Origin: Gemmatimonadota bacterium
Lineage (GTDB): Bacteria > Gemmatimonadota > Gemmatimonadetes > Longimicrobiales > Gaopeijiaceae
Assembly (NCBI GenBank): GCA_022561145.1
Contig: JADFRS010000005.1
Span: 1-48,290 of the forward strand
Length of the DNA stretch: 48,290 nucleotides
Reading direction: 5' to 3'
Shown: piece after piece, positions 1-8,415 of the stretch
Layout of the letters: every line of letters begins with the position of its first letter
Position numbering within the stretch: the first letter of the stretch is position 1
Notes under the pieces: generated by a model
What the model was told of the DNA's origin: nothing
The model's database searches: none
Seen by the model: only the letters and a program-made list of their open reading frames with translations
Program-made: the position numbers and the translations under genes

Positions 1-218
1 AGTAATGCAATCGAAAATGTCCCTAACCTGATGCTCTCCCAAAAATTTCTCATTTTTAGCTCTTGTTGGTATTCCCGTAGTATTTCCCTGCGCTTTGGAT
101 ATTGGCCACAATCATCGCAGAGATCGAAATTATCATTTGTCACATCTGTTGGCACAGGCACGAGTATCGCCAAAAACTCCCCACACCAACCACAATTTGA
201 GTATCCCTTCTTTTCCAT
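1..218 (-). CDS. Partial small Cys4 (zinc-ribbon-like) hypothetical protein
   Basis: An open frame runs from ATG at 218 off the left edge of the window (72 codons, no stop). The start is preceded by AGGAAG six bases upstream, a good ribosome binding site; an in-frame ATG at 260 has none. The protein begins MEKKGYSNCGWCGEF and carries two CxxC pairs (CGWC near residue 9, CDDC near residue 33) about 20 residues apart, as in small zinc-ribbon proteins, followed by a charged helical stretch. I do not recognise the family. Base composition is clearly AT-richer than the rest of the window and codon use differs, which suggests horizontally acquired DNA. The sequence next to it interrupts the neighbouring DUF1592-type gene. 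Confidence 0.5.
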   Translation of the reverse strand, partial: MEKKGYSNCGWCGEFLAILVPVPTDVTNDNFDLCDDCGQYPKRREILREYQQELKMRNFWESIRLGTFSIAL

Positions 219-280
219 TACTGCTTCCTGATAGCCAAGGTTTGTCAATTTCAGTAGCATTATTAGCCTAGCTGGGTTGA

Positions 281-2452
281 CTAGTAACTAAAAGTTGGTT
301 CTCTCCCTGTGGTGACATCCAAACACCCTCTTTCTATGGGAGTTAGGGTGATGCGGGGGGGTGGGGGCGGTGGGGGCGGGGTGCCCAGGAGGACCTCCAT
401 GACCCATTTCCCCCTCAGCACCGGGGAAGTCCTGTTGGCGTGGGACGTGAGGGTGAGAATGCTCCCGTGACCCAACAAACCCCTTCGCCGATCATCGGCC
501 AGCTCGACCCTACGAAAATGGGTCCCGGCGATTCCGGGAATGTCGTAGTGCTTGGCCAGGCGCTCGTTCACGTAGGTGTAGTCGGCATTGAAGAGGTCGA
601 AGATGCTCCGATCTTCTCTGACGAGGCTGTAGAAGAAGAGCTCCGTCTCGCGGCGCATGGCATCGGCGAGCTGCTGGTGGAAGTCGGGATACATCAGCCG
701 ATCCGGATGAACCTTGTCCAGGTCATCCAGCCGGAACCACTGCGCCGCGAATCTGGTGCCCAAGGCCTCGGAGCGGGGATCGGCCAGCATGCGGCGTACC
801 TGCTCTTCCAGGCCTCCCGCCGCCGAGAGCCCATTTCGCCGGGCGACGTTCACCAGCTCCTCGTCCGGTGGCGCGGCCCACAGGAAAAACGACAGGCGTG
901 ACGCAAGGTCGATGTCGTTGATGCGGTAGCTCTCGCCGACCTCGAAGTCCTCCGGAGGCTGCTCGAATCGGAACACGAAATCGGGACCCGCCAGGATCGC
1001 CTGGAGGGCCATCCCGATTCCCGCCTCGAAACCGCCGTTCTCCGCTCCGGCCCGGTAGAAGGACCTCAAAGGGGCAAGGTCGCTTTCGGCAAGGGGCCGC
1101 CGATACGCCCGGGCTCCCAACCTGGAGATGATTTCCTCGGCACAGGCCGCCTCCTCTCCGGGCGAAGTCGGGCGACAGGCGAAGATCTTCCTCCTACTAG
1201 GTGTCTCCGAGACACCCGTGGGGTTGTGGGGACCGCTCACCACCAGATCCTTCAGATGCGCCAGGGCGGTAACCCCGTATCCGGTGACCCCGATCTGCCG
1301 ATCCACCAACGACCAATCGTGGGGCGACATGAGGTCGTCGGCGGGACCCTCGGACCGGCGGATGAAAGCGGCTGAAACGCGCTGCGGTCCGGCCCGCACG
1401 AAGATCGGCTCCGTCTCCATGTTCACACCGTTGGGGTCCGACACGCTCATCCAGCGGTCGACTTCGAGCAGCGCCATCCGCGCGCCGTTGATGGACACCT
1501 CGATCTGCTCGTCCTTCGCCACGCGACCATAGAATCCCCCGGTGGTGGTGTGCTCGAAAGCCATCTTGAAGACGTAGTCACCGTCGGCCGGGAAGTTGTG
1601 GACCACCGAAATGCCACCCCGCGTCCCACGGGGGGCGCCCTCCACGCGATCCCACTGCGTGACGTAGCCCGGGTTCGTATATGTCGTCGAAGTGGGGATC
1701 GCGTGGGGATCGCCGATGGCCAGCCGCGTGATGTCGCTCGCCGCCCGGAGGTAGGCGTCCATCAACGTCGCCGACAGCATCTGGACGTCGGCGATGTTGT
1801 CGAAGTTGGCGCTCTTCGTGTCGAGTGGGAGATAGTCGCCGGCGTCGATGTCGAGGTCCAGAAGGTCTTGGATCGAGCGGGCGTACTCGGCCCGGTTGAG
1901 CCGCTGAAACGTGCGATGGCCCGGATTGGGGTCCTGGGCGGCGGCCTCGTCGATGAGCGTCTCGAGCGTTTCGACCAGCGCCAGCAAGGTGTCGGGGCTC
2001 GGACGCGGAGCGCCGGGGAGGGGCATCATGCCCGCCCGGAGCTTCACGATCATCTTCTCCGCCGTCTCGGCCATCTCGGGCGCGGACGCCACGTCGAAGT
2101 CCGAGAGCGAGAGGTTACCCGTGAGCGCGATGTCGTTGTGGCAGATCACGCAGTACTGTTTGATCACCGCCGTGAGCGAGTCGGCCGGTATCGTGAGCGC
2201 GGGACCGCTCCACGGGGCGGATCCCATCACCTCCGCCGGCAGTCCGGGTCCAGGTCCGCGAACCGACGGATCGGCGTAGGCCGTGAGGTATCGTTGGAGG
2301 GCCACGGCCACGGAGACGGATGACGACGCCGGGCCGATGTGAGCCTTGCTGGCCTCCGTGGGGACGGCAGAAAGAGACTCCTGTCCGGTCTGCGACCACG
2401 CGGCATCCGGGAGAGCCGCCAGGCTGACAAGGAGGAGCAGGGTCGGCACCAT
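281..2452 (-). CDS. DUF1592-type planctomycete-like cytochrome protein, C-terminally truncated
   Basis: Exported protein of the DUF1587/DUF1592/DUF1595/DUF1588 group. From the ATG at 2452 (12th codon of a longer GTG frame from 2485) it has a Sec signal peptide ending near AAWSQ, a c-type heme motif CVICH at about 101-105, a DUF1587-like stretch (FQRLNRAEYARSIQDLL), a beta-rich carbohydrate-binding-like section, then DUF1595 (RAYRRPL), DUF1592 and the start of DUF1588, ending at the family-typical run GTPPPPPPPP. Family members normally continue with a Cys-containing second heme-like segment and DUF1585; here about 24 unrelated residues encoded by AT-richer DNA follow, then a stop. I read this as a 3' truncation by foreign sequence or an assembly join near position 350. 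AGAGG upstream of 2452 and the repeat analysis favour that start. Function unknown; members are thought to act in periplasmic electron transfer or polymer use. Confidence 0.8.
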   Translation of the reverse strand: MVPTLLLLVSLAALPDAAWSQTGQESLSAVPTEASKAHIGPASSSVSVAVALQRYLTAYADPSVRGPGPGLPAEVMGSAPWSGPALTIPADSLTAVIKQYCVICHNDIALTGNLSLSDFDVASAPEMAETAEKMIVKLRAGMMPLPGAPRPSPDTLLALVETLETLIDEAAAQDPNPGHRTFQRLNRAEYARSIQDLLDLDIDAGDYLPLDTKSANFDNIADVQMLSATLMDAYLRAASDITRLAIGDPHAIPTSTTYTNPGYVTQWDRVEGAPRGTRGGISVVHNFPADGDYVFKMAFEHTTTGGFYGRVAKDEQIEVSINGARMALLEVDRWMSVSDPNGVNMETEPIFVRAGPQRVSAAFIRRSEGPADDLMSPHDWSLVDRQIGVTGYGVTALAHLKDLVVSGPHNPTGVSETPSRRKIFACRPTSPGEEAACAEEIISRLGARAYRRPLAESDLAPLRSFYRAGAENGGFEAGIGMALQAILAGPDFVFRFEQPPEDFEVGESYRINDIDLASRLSFFLWAAPPDEELVNVARRNGLSAAGGLEEQVRRMLADPRSEALGTRFAAQWFRLDDLDKVHPDRLMYPDFHQQLADAMRRETELFFYSLVREDRSIFDLFNADYTYVNERLAKHYDIPGIAGTHFRRVELADDRRRGLLGHGSILTLTSHANRTSPVLRGKWVMEVLLGTPPPPPPPPRITLTPIERGCLDVTTGREPTFSY

Positions 2453-2480
2453 TACCGAGCCTCTATGGCCTTTCGGACGT

Positions 2481-2572
2481 CTCACCGCCCATGGCCGCGC
2501 GAATGGCCTTCACGGTTGCCTCCAGTCTCACCGCCCATGGCCGCGTGAATGGCCTTCACGGTTGCGTCCACC
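2481..2572. repeat. 46-bp tandem duplication (2 copies)
   Basis: Two adjacent 46-base units, 2481-2526 and 2527-2572, match over about 42 positions; the first 40 bases differ at only two. They span the 3' end of the creatininase-like gene. Because 46 is not a multiple of three, the second pass is read in another frame and gives that protein a new C-terminal tail. It also creates the GTG at 2485 that looks like a start for the next gene. Without the duplication the upstream gene would end at a TAG just before the ATG at 2452. Confidence 0.9.
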
Positions 2573-3420
2573 CGGAACTGCATCAGCTTGTGGCCGACCT
2601 CGAGCGCCTGGTTGATCGGAGTGATGCTCAGCCCGTTGATCGTGGCCTTTCCCGCCTCGACGCGCTGATGGTACCGGACCGCCTCGGGACTGGTCACCAT
2701 CATCAGCGAGGTGATGTAGAAGTCATCGTGGTGTCCATCGTCCACGGTCTCCACATAGCCCAACTCCTCGGCCATGTATCTTCCGACGTCGGCGTAGTTG
2801 TAGTACTCGGGAATGAAGTAGGCCGTGGCTCCACTGCCTGCCCAGTGCTCGTTGAGCTTGGCGGCGGCAGCCTCCAAGCCGCGTTGATTCCCTCCGCTAT
2901 CGCCGATGAGGATGATGTCGGTGAAGCCCTGGCTCTTCAGGCTGTTGCCGACGTCCTGGAGAACCATGAGGAAGGTCTCTTGCCGAAGGCTGATCGTTCC
3001 CGGATAGGAAATGTTCTCCGGGTCGCCCTCCGGGACGAGCTTGAGAACGGGCGTGCACAGGGCGTTGCCCAACTCCCTCGCGATGCCGTCGCACGCACCC
3101 TGCAGCACGTAATTGTGCTTGCCGGTGGCCAAGTAGGGACCGTTCTGCTCCACGCCTCCGGTGGGGATGATCGCGGTCGTCTTGCCCGAAGCGATCTCGT
3201 CACGGACCTCGATCCACGTAAGCTCGTCGATCCACACCGAGTTCAGGGCCGCGATGGGGTTCGGCATCCGCATCATCTCCTGCCGTCGCCGCTCACGCTC
3301 AGCCTGCCGGCGAGCCTGCTCCTCGGGACTTAGGGCGGCCCTGTTTTGCGCAGCCGTGGCTGGAGCCGAGAACCCGGTGATCAACACCATCGTCGCCACC
3401 GCAAGAACAGCCTTATTCAT
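2482..3420 (-). CDS. Exported creatininase-family protein
   Basis: A 312-residue protein with an N-terminal Sec signal (cleavage near ATAAQ), an Arg/Glu-rich helix at about 30-52, then a creatininase/MftE-like amidohydrolase fold. Recognisable motifs are TTAIIPTGGVEQNGPYL (81-97) and IGDSGGNQ (172-179). In classical creatininases the metal ligands lie in EQHGPH and NGHGGN or NGHxEN. Here E91 is kept, but the expected histidines are N93 and S175, and H102 sits where Asp is usual. From memory, an exported subfamily with NGP and GDSGGN motifs exists, so this may be a family trait. Start ATG at 3420 has AGGAAGG seven bases upstream. The last about 15 residues (GNREGHSRGHGR) derive from the 46-bp duplication. 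Probably cotranscribed with the downstream DUF1592-type gene. Substrate unknown. Confidence 0.8.
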   Translation of the reverse strand: MNKAVLAVATMVLITGFSAPATAAQNRAALSPEEQARRQAERERRRQEMMRMPNPIAALNSVWIDELTWIEVRDEIASGKTTAIIPTGGVEQNGPYLATGKHNYVLQGACDGIARELGNALCTPVLKLVPEGDPENISYPGTISLRQETFLMVLQDVGNSLKSQGFTDIILIGDSGGNQRGLEAAAAKLNEHWAGSGATAYFIPEYYNYADVGRYMAEELGYVETVDDGHHDDFYITSLMMVTSPEAVRYHQRVEAGKATINGLSITPINQALEVGHKLMQFRVDATVKAIHAAMGGETGGNREGHSRGHGR

Positions 3421-3456
3421 GGTGCCCTTCCTGGCCCAAAGAACGAATGTGGCGGC

Positions 3457-3942
3457 CTACATGCCTTCCGGTGCGTCACGCGGTCCGGCGACGATCTGGT
3501 CCATGCGCCATTGGCCATCATCCCCGAGCTCCCATCGAAGGAAGAAAATACCCGCTATCACCTCCTCCTCCCCATCGGTCTCGAGGACTTCGTCGTAGAT
3601 ACCGACTTCATAGGCGGCCCCTTCGTGGATGAAGAGTCCGTGACGCTGGGTCTCAAAGGAGATGAATTTGCTCGTGGAAAAGAGCTCGGTGAAGAGCTCT
3701 CGAACTCCGGCGCCCGAAAGCATGATCCCGGGCTCCATGAGATGGACGTCGTCGGTCAGCCATTCTAGAGCCGCGTCCAGGTCCCCGGCGAGCGCAGCCT
3801 GGCCGTACGATTCGAGGGCCGCCGTGATGTCGGCTTCGGCGGCGGCCGTATCCATTTCGGCGGGTGGAGTTGCCTCGTCAGCGGCGCAACCGCCGAGTAG
3901 CAGTGCCAGAAGGAGCGTGGTCGAACGAAGGGGGCGCATCAT
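3457..3942 (-). CDS. NTF2/SnoaL-like (DUF4440) lipoprotein
   Basis: A 161-residue protein with a lipoprotein signal (lipobox LLGGC, Cys near residue 19), an acidic Ala-rich linker, and one NTF2-like domain: two N-terminal helices (ADITAALESYGQAAL and a DLDAALEWLTDD segment), then a beta sheet ending RWELGDDGQWRMDQIVAG. This is the DUF4440/SnoaL arrangement, often ligand-binding rather than enzymatic. AGGAG precedes the first ATG; two ATG codons follow each other. It lies 36 bases upstream of the creatininase-like gene on the same strand, so the two may be cotranscribed. Confidence 0.75.
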   Translation of the reverse strand: MMRPLRSTTLLLALLLGGCAADEATPPAEMDTAAAEADITAALESYGQAALAGDLDAALEWLTDDVHLMEPGIMLSGAGVRELFTELFSTSKFISFETQRHGLFIHEGAAYEVGIYDEVLETDGEEEVIAGIFFLRWELGDDGQWRMDQIVAGPRDAPEGM

Positions 3943-4112
3943 GACGAGATCTCCTGTGCGGGAGGGGGTGGTGGTGTCTCACACAGAATGGCGTTCCTCC
4001 TATCCGAAACGCAATAGGAGCTTCTAGCGCGAAGGTCGCCGGCCTGGTGTCGGTATGCCCGCCATCCCACGTTAGATTTTCCCACTCAACCCCCACCCCA
4101 GCCGCGCAGACC

Positions 4113-4613
4113 ATGGCCAAGAAAGCATCCTTCGATATCACGACCGGCGTCGACCTCCAGGAAGTCGACAACGCCGTGAACCAGGCTATCAAAGAGATCG
4201 CTGTCCGTTTCGACTTCAAGGGAACCGATTGCAAGATCGAATTCGACCGTGAGGCCCCTGCGATCAAGCTGGATGCGGATGACCAGTATCGGCTCGGACA
4301 GCTCCTACAGGTCGTGCGCGAGAAGCTCACTCGCCGCAAGGTGCCGCTGAAGAACCTGGATCAGGGCAACGTCGAGATGGGCACGTTGGGCCGCGCCCGT
4401 CAGGTCCTGGGTCTGAAGCAGGGCATCGATCAGGAGACCGGGAAGAAGATCATCAAGGACATCAAAGCCGAGGGCTACAAGAAGGTCCAGGTGCAGATCC
4501 AGGGCGACGAACTACGGGTGACGGCACCTTCCCGCGATACGCTTCAGGAGATCATCGCGTTTACGAAGGGGAAGGACTACGGCGTGGAGCTGAGATTCGG
4601 GAATTACCGGTAG
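4113..4613 (+). CDS. yajQ: YajQ-family nucleotide-binding protein
   Basis: A 166-residue cytoplasmic protein of the UPF0234/YajQ family (usual length about 163). It starts MAKKASFDITTGVDLQEVDN, has the conserved RFDFKGTD segment near 40, and ends with the typical GVELRFGNYR. The frame extends upstream to 4047, but family length and the standard N-terminus select the ATG at 4113. YajQ proteins have two RNP-like folds; in Xanthomonas a member binds cyclic di-GMP. No effector can be assigned here, although a diguanylate cyclase lies at the other end of the window. The stop is 10 bases from the Rieske gene, so the two may share a transcript. Confidence 0.95.
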   Translation: MAKKASFDITTGVDLQEVDNAVNQAIKEIAVRFDFKGTDCKIEFDREAPAIKLDADDQYRLGQLLQVVREKLTRRKVPLKNLDQGNVEMGTLGRARQVLGLKQGIDQETGKKIIKDIKAEGYKKVQVQIQGDELRVTAPSRDTLQEIIAFTKGKDYGVELRFGNYR

Positions 4614-4623
4614 GGGCAGAACC

Positions 4624-5727
4624 ATGTCGGCTCGCACCGCCCAGGACGCCAAGACCCTCGCCCGGAGGTACTACACCGGGCAGGACGTCTACGACGCAGA
4701 GACCCGGAATGTGTTCTTCGACCGCTGGATCTACGCCGGGCGCGCGAGCACGATCTCGGGCCCCGGCAGCTACTTCCTGTGCGAGATCGAGTCGGAGAGC
4801 GTCATCGTGCTCAAGGACTCCGACGGCGAGGTTCGGGCGCACCACAACGTGTGCCGACACCGCGGGACGCGGCTGCTCACCGAGCCCGAGGGTCAGCTCC
4901 CGAAGTCCATTCAGTGCCCGTATCACGCCTGGACGTACGCGCTCGACGGCACGCTCATCGGTGCTCCGTTCATGGACGAGGTGGAGTCATTCTGCGCAGA
5001 CGACTACCCACTCAAGTCCGTGTCGGTGGCCGTCTGGGAGGGCTGCGTCTTCATCAGTCTCGCCGAGGAGCCCGAGCCCTTCGAGCAGGCTTTCGCCCCG
5101 CTCATGGACAAATTCGGCTCATGGACGATGGACGAGTTGGAGATCGCCCACAGCATCAGCTACGACGTCCCCGCGAACTGGAAGTTGATTTTTCAGAACT
5201 ACTCGGAGTGCTATCACTGTCCGAGCCTCCATCCGGCCCTGAACAAGCTCACGCCGTTCAGGAACGCTTCGAACGACCTCGAGGAGGGTCCGTTTCTCGG
5301 TGGTCCCATGCGGATGTCGATCGACGGCGGCAGCATGACCATGAGCGGGCAGACGTGCGCACCCTCGCTCGGCGACCTCAGTGGCGAGGCACTCAACTGC
5401 GTTCACTACTACACGGTCTACCCGAACATGCTGTTGAGCCTGCTCCCCGACTACGTGCTCATTCACCGCATCGAGCGCTTGGCGCCGGACGCGTCGCGGG
5501 TGATCTGTGACTGGCTCTTCCACCCCGAAGCGATGGCGGCTCCGGGCTTCGACCCGAGCGGCGCAATCGAGTTCTGGAGTATGACCAACGAGCAGGACTG
5601 GGGCGTGAGCGGGCTAGCACAGAAGGGCATTTCGTCACAGGCCTACACGCCCGGCCCCTACTCCGAGCTGGAGAGCATGATCGCGGCCTGGGACCGGGAG
5701 TACCTTCGGTCGATCGGAGAGGGGTAG
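4624..5727 (+). CDS. Rieske non-heme iron oxygenase, alpha subunit
   Basis: A 367-residue aromatic-ring-hydroxylating dioxygenase-type protein. Rieske [2Fe-2S] ligands are C77 and H79 (VCRHRGTRL) and C98 and H101 (CPYHAW). The mononuclear iron site is in NYSECYHCPSLHP, with N192, E195, H198 and H203. The C-terminus has the common AYTPGPYSELE segment. Overall it resembles choline/carnitine-type and other single-component oxygenases; no beta subunit or ferredoxin reductase gene is adjacent, so the reductase must be elsewhere. The substrate cannot be deduced. A short hairpin (ACTCC-TCGG-GGAGT, 5729-5742) follows the stop but has no U tract. Confidence 0.92.
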   Translation: MSARTAQDAKTLARRYYTGQDVYDAETRNVFFDRWIYAGRASTISGPGSYFLCEIESESVIVLKDSDGEVRAHHNVCRHRGTRLLTEPEGQLPKSIQCPYHAWTYALDGTLIGAPFMDEVESFCADDYPLKSVSVAVWEGCVFISLAEEPEPFEQAFAPLMDKFGSWTMDELEIAHSISYDVPANWKLIFQNYSECYHCPSLHPALNKLTPFRNASNDLEEGPFLGGPMRMSIDGGSMTMSGQTCAPSLGDLSGEALNCVHYYTVYPNMLLSLLPDYVLIHRIERLAPDASRVICDWLFHPEAMAAPGFDPSGAIEFWSMTNEQDWGVSGLAQKGISSQAYTPGPYSELESMIAAWDREYLRSIGEG

Positions 5728-5813
5728 TACTCCTCGGGGAGTGGTCCTAGCCGAAGCCTCGTTCTCGAAACAAGTTGTGAGCCTGGTCACGATGGTATCA
5801 CGAGGAGGCCGAA

Positions 5814-8384
5814 ATGAAGCGGGAGAAGTCGTCGCAAGCCACTGGCCGCATCTCAAAGGGAATGGGGCCCTTCGTGTGCCTGCTGCTGATCGCAGCCCCG
5901 GTCTCTGCTCAGGACCGGCTGGCATATCCGGAGCCCTTCATCGGTGGCTACCCCTCCATGAACGGGAGGACCGGGTCCGGCAAGATGTACATGGAGAGCT
6001 ACTATCCACCCCCGGTCACCGCATCGCCCACCTATCCCTTCTGGTCGCCTGACGGCGAGTCGCTGGCGTTCGCGTATCAGGGACGGATCTGGACCATTCC
6101 CGTCGAGGGTGGCACAGCGCGTCAGTTGACGACCGGGGCGGGCTATCACTCCCAACCCCACTGGTCGCCGGATGGTCGTTTCGTGGCCTATGCCGCCGAC
6201 GTAGATAGGAATTTCGATATCTATGTCGTGAACCGAGAGACCGGCGAATCACGTCGGATCACGGATAACCCACACCTGGACCTCCGTCCCCGGTGGTCGC
6301 CGGACGGATCCCGCATTCTGTTCACCACCTCGCGCGACGGCACGTTCGACATCTGGGTGTACGACATGGAGGGCGGTGTCGCCGAGTCCGTTGTGGCCGA
6401 TCCGCGCCGGAATGATATGGACGGCGACTGGATCGGTAACGGAGGAGACCTGGTCTTCATCTCGAGGCGAGGCGAGGCCGCGTTGGGCACCGGCTCCCTC
6501 TGGAGGTGGGATGCGGCCAGGCGAGAGGCGGAGCTGATTATCCGCCTGGAGACCAACTACCAGGCCCAGCCGGTCGTCGCCCCGCACGGTGGTGTGGTCG
6601 CGTACATCACCGACGCATCCGGGAACAACGACATGTATGTGGTGCCGAGCGAGAGGCCGGCGAGGGGGATCCAGCCGGTACGTCTGACCCACTCGACCTC
6701 CGACGAATACTTCCCCGCGTGGTCACCGGACGGCGAACGACTCGTGTATGCGCGGAACGGCGGCACACCCGATCAAGAGCGCACCGCGGATCGGGGGATG
6801 GGCTTCTCCCTGTACACCGTCGGACGGGGCGGCGGCGAGCCTCGGCGGGTTCGCATCGAAGGTTACGCCTGGACGGAGCCGACCGGAAATGTTCGCGTCA
6901 GCGTACGCGATTCGAACGGTGAGCTGCTCCCGTCCCGCATCTATCTCCAGGGCGCCGACGGGCGCGGCTATTTCCCGGACGGAAGTTTTCCCAGAGTCGT
7001 GAGCGTGACGGAAGACTACTACTTCCACACCGACGGGAGCTTTTCCGTCACGCTGCCCGTGGGCGAGGCGAAGCTCGAAGTGTGGCGTGGCTTCGAGTAC
7101 GAGCCCGTTTTCCGGACCGTGAACGTGCGGGCCGGGGAGTCGACGACGGTCGAGGTCGAGTTGAGCCGTTGGATCGACATGGCCGCCAACGGGTGGTACT
7201 CGGGCGACAACCACATTCACCCGAACTACGGCGGGCATTACCGCATCACGCCGGCGGACCTGATGAACAAGGCCCGGGCCGAGGACCTGAACGTGGCGAA
7301 CGGAATGATCGCCAACTACTTCGGCAATAGCAGGGTTGAGGACCTGGAGCACTTCCTCGGACATCCACATCCGCACACGGGCCCGCGAACGGTCGTGTAC
7401 TACAACGAAGAATATCGTCCGAATTACTTTGCGCATCTGTCGCTGCTCAACCTCACCGAGCTCATCACTCCGTTCTACATCGGCTACCGGGGAACGGCGC
7501 TTCACGCTCTCTATCCCGACAACGCGAAGGTGCTCCGGCATGTCCACGAGCAGGGGGGCATCGGCGGCTACGTCCATCCGTTCGGGCTCAGCCACCGCGA
7601 TACGGACGCGGCAGGCGTCGGCTACGCCCGTGAGCTTCCCGTGGACGCCATCCTGGGTGTCGCCGACTTCGTCGACGTGGCCTGCCTGTGGAGTGACGAG
7701 CTGGGGACCGCCGCCGTGTGGTATCGGTTGCTGAATACGGGATCCAGGATTCCTGGGACGGCCGGCACAGACGCGATGAGCGACATCTGGCGGCACCCCG
7801 CAATCGGGACGACGCGGTCGTACGTCTATACCGGCGAAGAGGAATTGGACTACGACAGTTGGGCCGACGCCATGGCGGAGGGTCGGGCGTTCGTGACCAG
7901 CGGACCGATCCTGTCTCTCGACGTCGCCGGCAAGGGAATGGGAGAGGAGCTGCGCGTTTCGAAGGGCGATGTCGTGGAGATTTCAGCCACGGCCCGCTCC
8001 ATCTTCGAGATGCACCGCCTGGAGATCATCCACAACGGCGAGGTCATTCACTCCGTGGAGGCGACCGGTGCGAAGCACTCGATCGAGGCGAAGCTCGAGA
8101 TTCCCGTCGAGTCCAGCGGCTGGATCGCTGCGCGCGTCCTCGGTCCGACCCAGCACGGCGCCATGGACAGCTACCTCTTCGCGCACACGAACCCCGTGTA
8201 CGTGATCGCAGACGCGGAACCGATCCGTTCCGCGGAGGACGCGGCCTTCTTCGTCCGGTGGATCGACGAAGTCATCGAAGAACTCAGAGGCATGGGCCGG
8301 TGGGATGATCCGAGGCACAAAGAGGAAGTGATCGCAACCTTTGAACAGGGACGACGGTTGTATCAAGAGCAGGTCGAACGGTAG
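5814..8384 (+). CDS. PD40 beta-propeller fused to CehA/McbA-type PHP metallohydrolase
   Basis: An 856-residue exported protein; signal peptide ends near residue 32 (APVSAQ). The N-terminal third is a TolB-like propeller with repeated SPDG blades (FWSPDGESLAF, HWSPDGRFVAY, RWSPDGSRILF, AWSPDGERLVY). A carboxypeptidase-regulatory-like beta domain follows near 360-450 (VRVSVRDSNGELLPSRIYL). The C-terminal half is a CehA/McbA-like PHP domain with GDNHIH (464-469), a YVHPFG motif near 587 and a GTDAMSD motif near 652, consistent with a metal-dependent hydrolase active in the periplasm. The start has GAGGAGG seven bases upstream. The fusion suggests substrate recognition by the propeller. The substrate is unknown; characterised relatives act on carbamates or peptide-like bonds. 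Confidence 0.9.
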   Translation: MKREKSSQATGRISKGMGPFVCLLLIAAPVSAQDRLAYPEPFIGGYPSMNGRTGSGKMYMESYYPPPVTASPTYPFWSPDGESLAFAYQGRIWTIPVEGGTARQLTTGAGYHSQPHWSPDGRFVAYAADVDRNFDIYVVNRETGESRRITDNPHLDLRPRWSPDGSRILFTTSRDGTFDIWVYDMEGGVAESVVADPRRNDMDGDWIGNGGDLVFISRRGEAALGTGSLWRWDAARREAELIIRLETNYQAQPVVAPHGGVVAYITDASGNNDMYVVPSERPARGIQPVRLTHSTSDEYFPAWSPDGERLVYARNGGTPDQERTADRGMGFSLYTVGRGGGEPRRVRIEGYAWTEPTGNVRVSVRDSNGELLPSRIYLQGADGRGYFPDGSFPRVVSVTEDYYFHTDGSFSVTLPVGEAKLEVWRGFEYEPVFRTVNVRAGESTTVEVELSRWIDMAANGWYSGDNHIHPNYGGHYRITPADLMNKARAEDLNVANGMIANYFGNSRVEDLEHFLGHPHPHTGPRTVVYYNEEYRPNYFAHLSLLNLTELITPFYIGYRGTALHALYPDNAKVLRHVHEQGGIGGYVHPFGLSHRDTDAAGVGYARELPVDAILGVADFVDVACLWSDELGTAAVWYRLLNTGSRIPGTAGTDAMSDIWRHPAIGTTRSYVYTGEEELDYDSWADAMAEGRAFVTSGPILSLDVAGKGMGEELRVSKGDVVEISATARSIFEMHRLEIIHNGEVIHSVEATGAKHSIEAKLEIPVESSGWIAARVLGPTQHGAMDSYLFAHTNPVYVIADAEPIRSAEDAAFFVRWIDEVIEELRGMGRWDDPRHKEEVIATFEQGRRLYQEQVER

Positions 8385-8415
8385 TGGCCCCGCCTCCGCC
8401 CTGTTGAGCAGGGTA

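Noticed and set aside
31-231. Plus-strand 66-codon frame in the AT-rich left end
   Set aside because: The opposite strand has a better-supported frame with a ribosome binding site and paired CxxC motifs.
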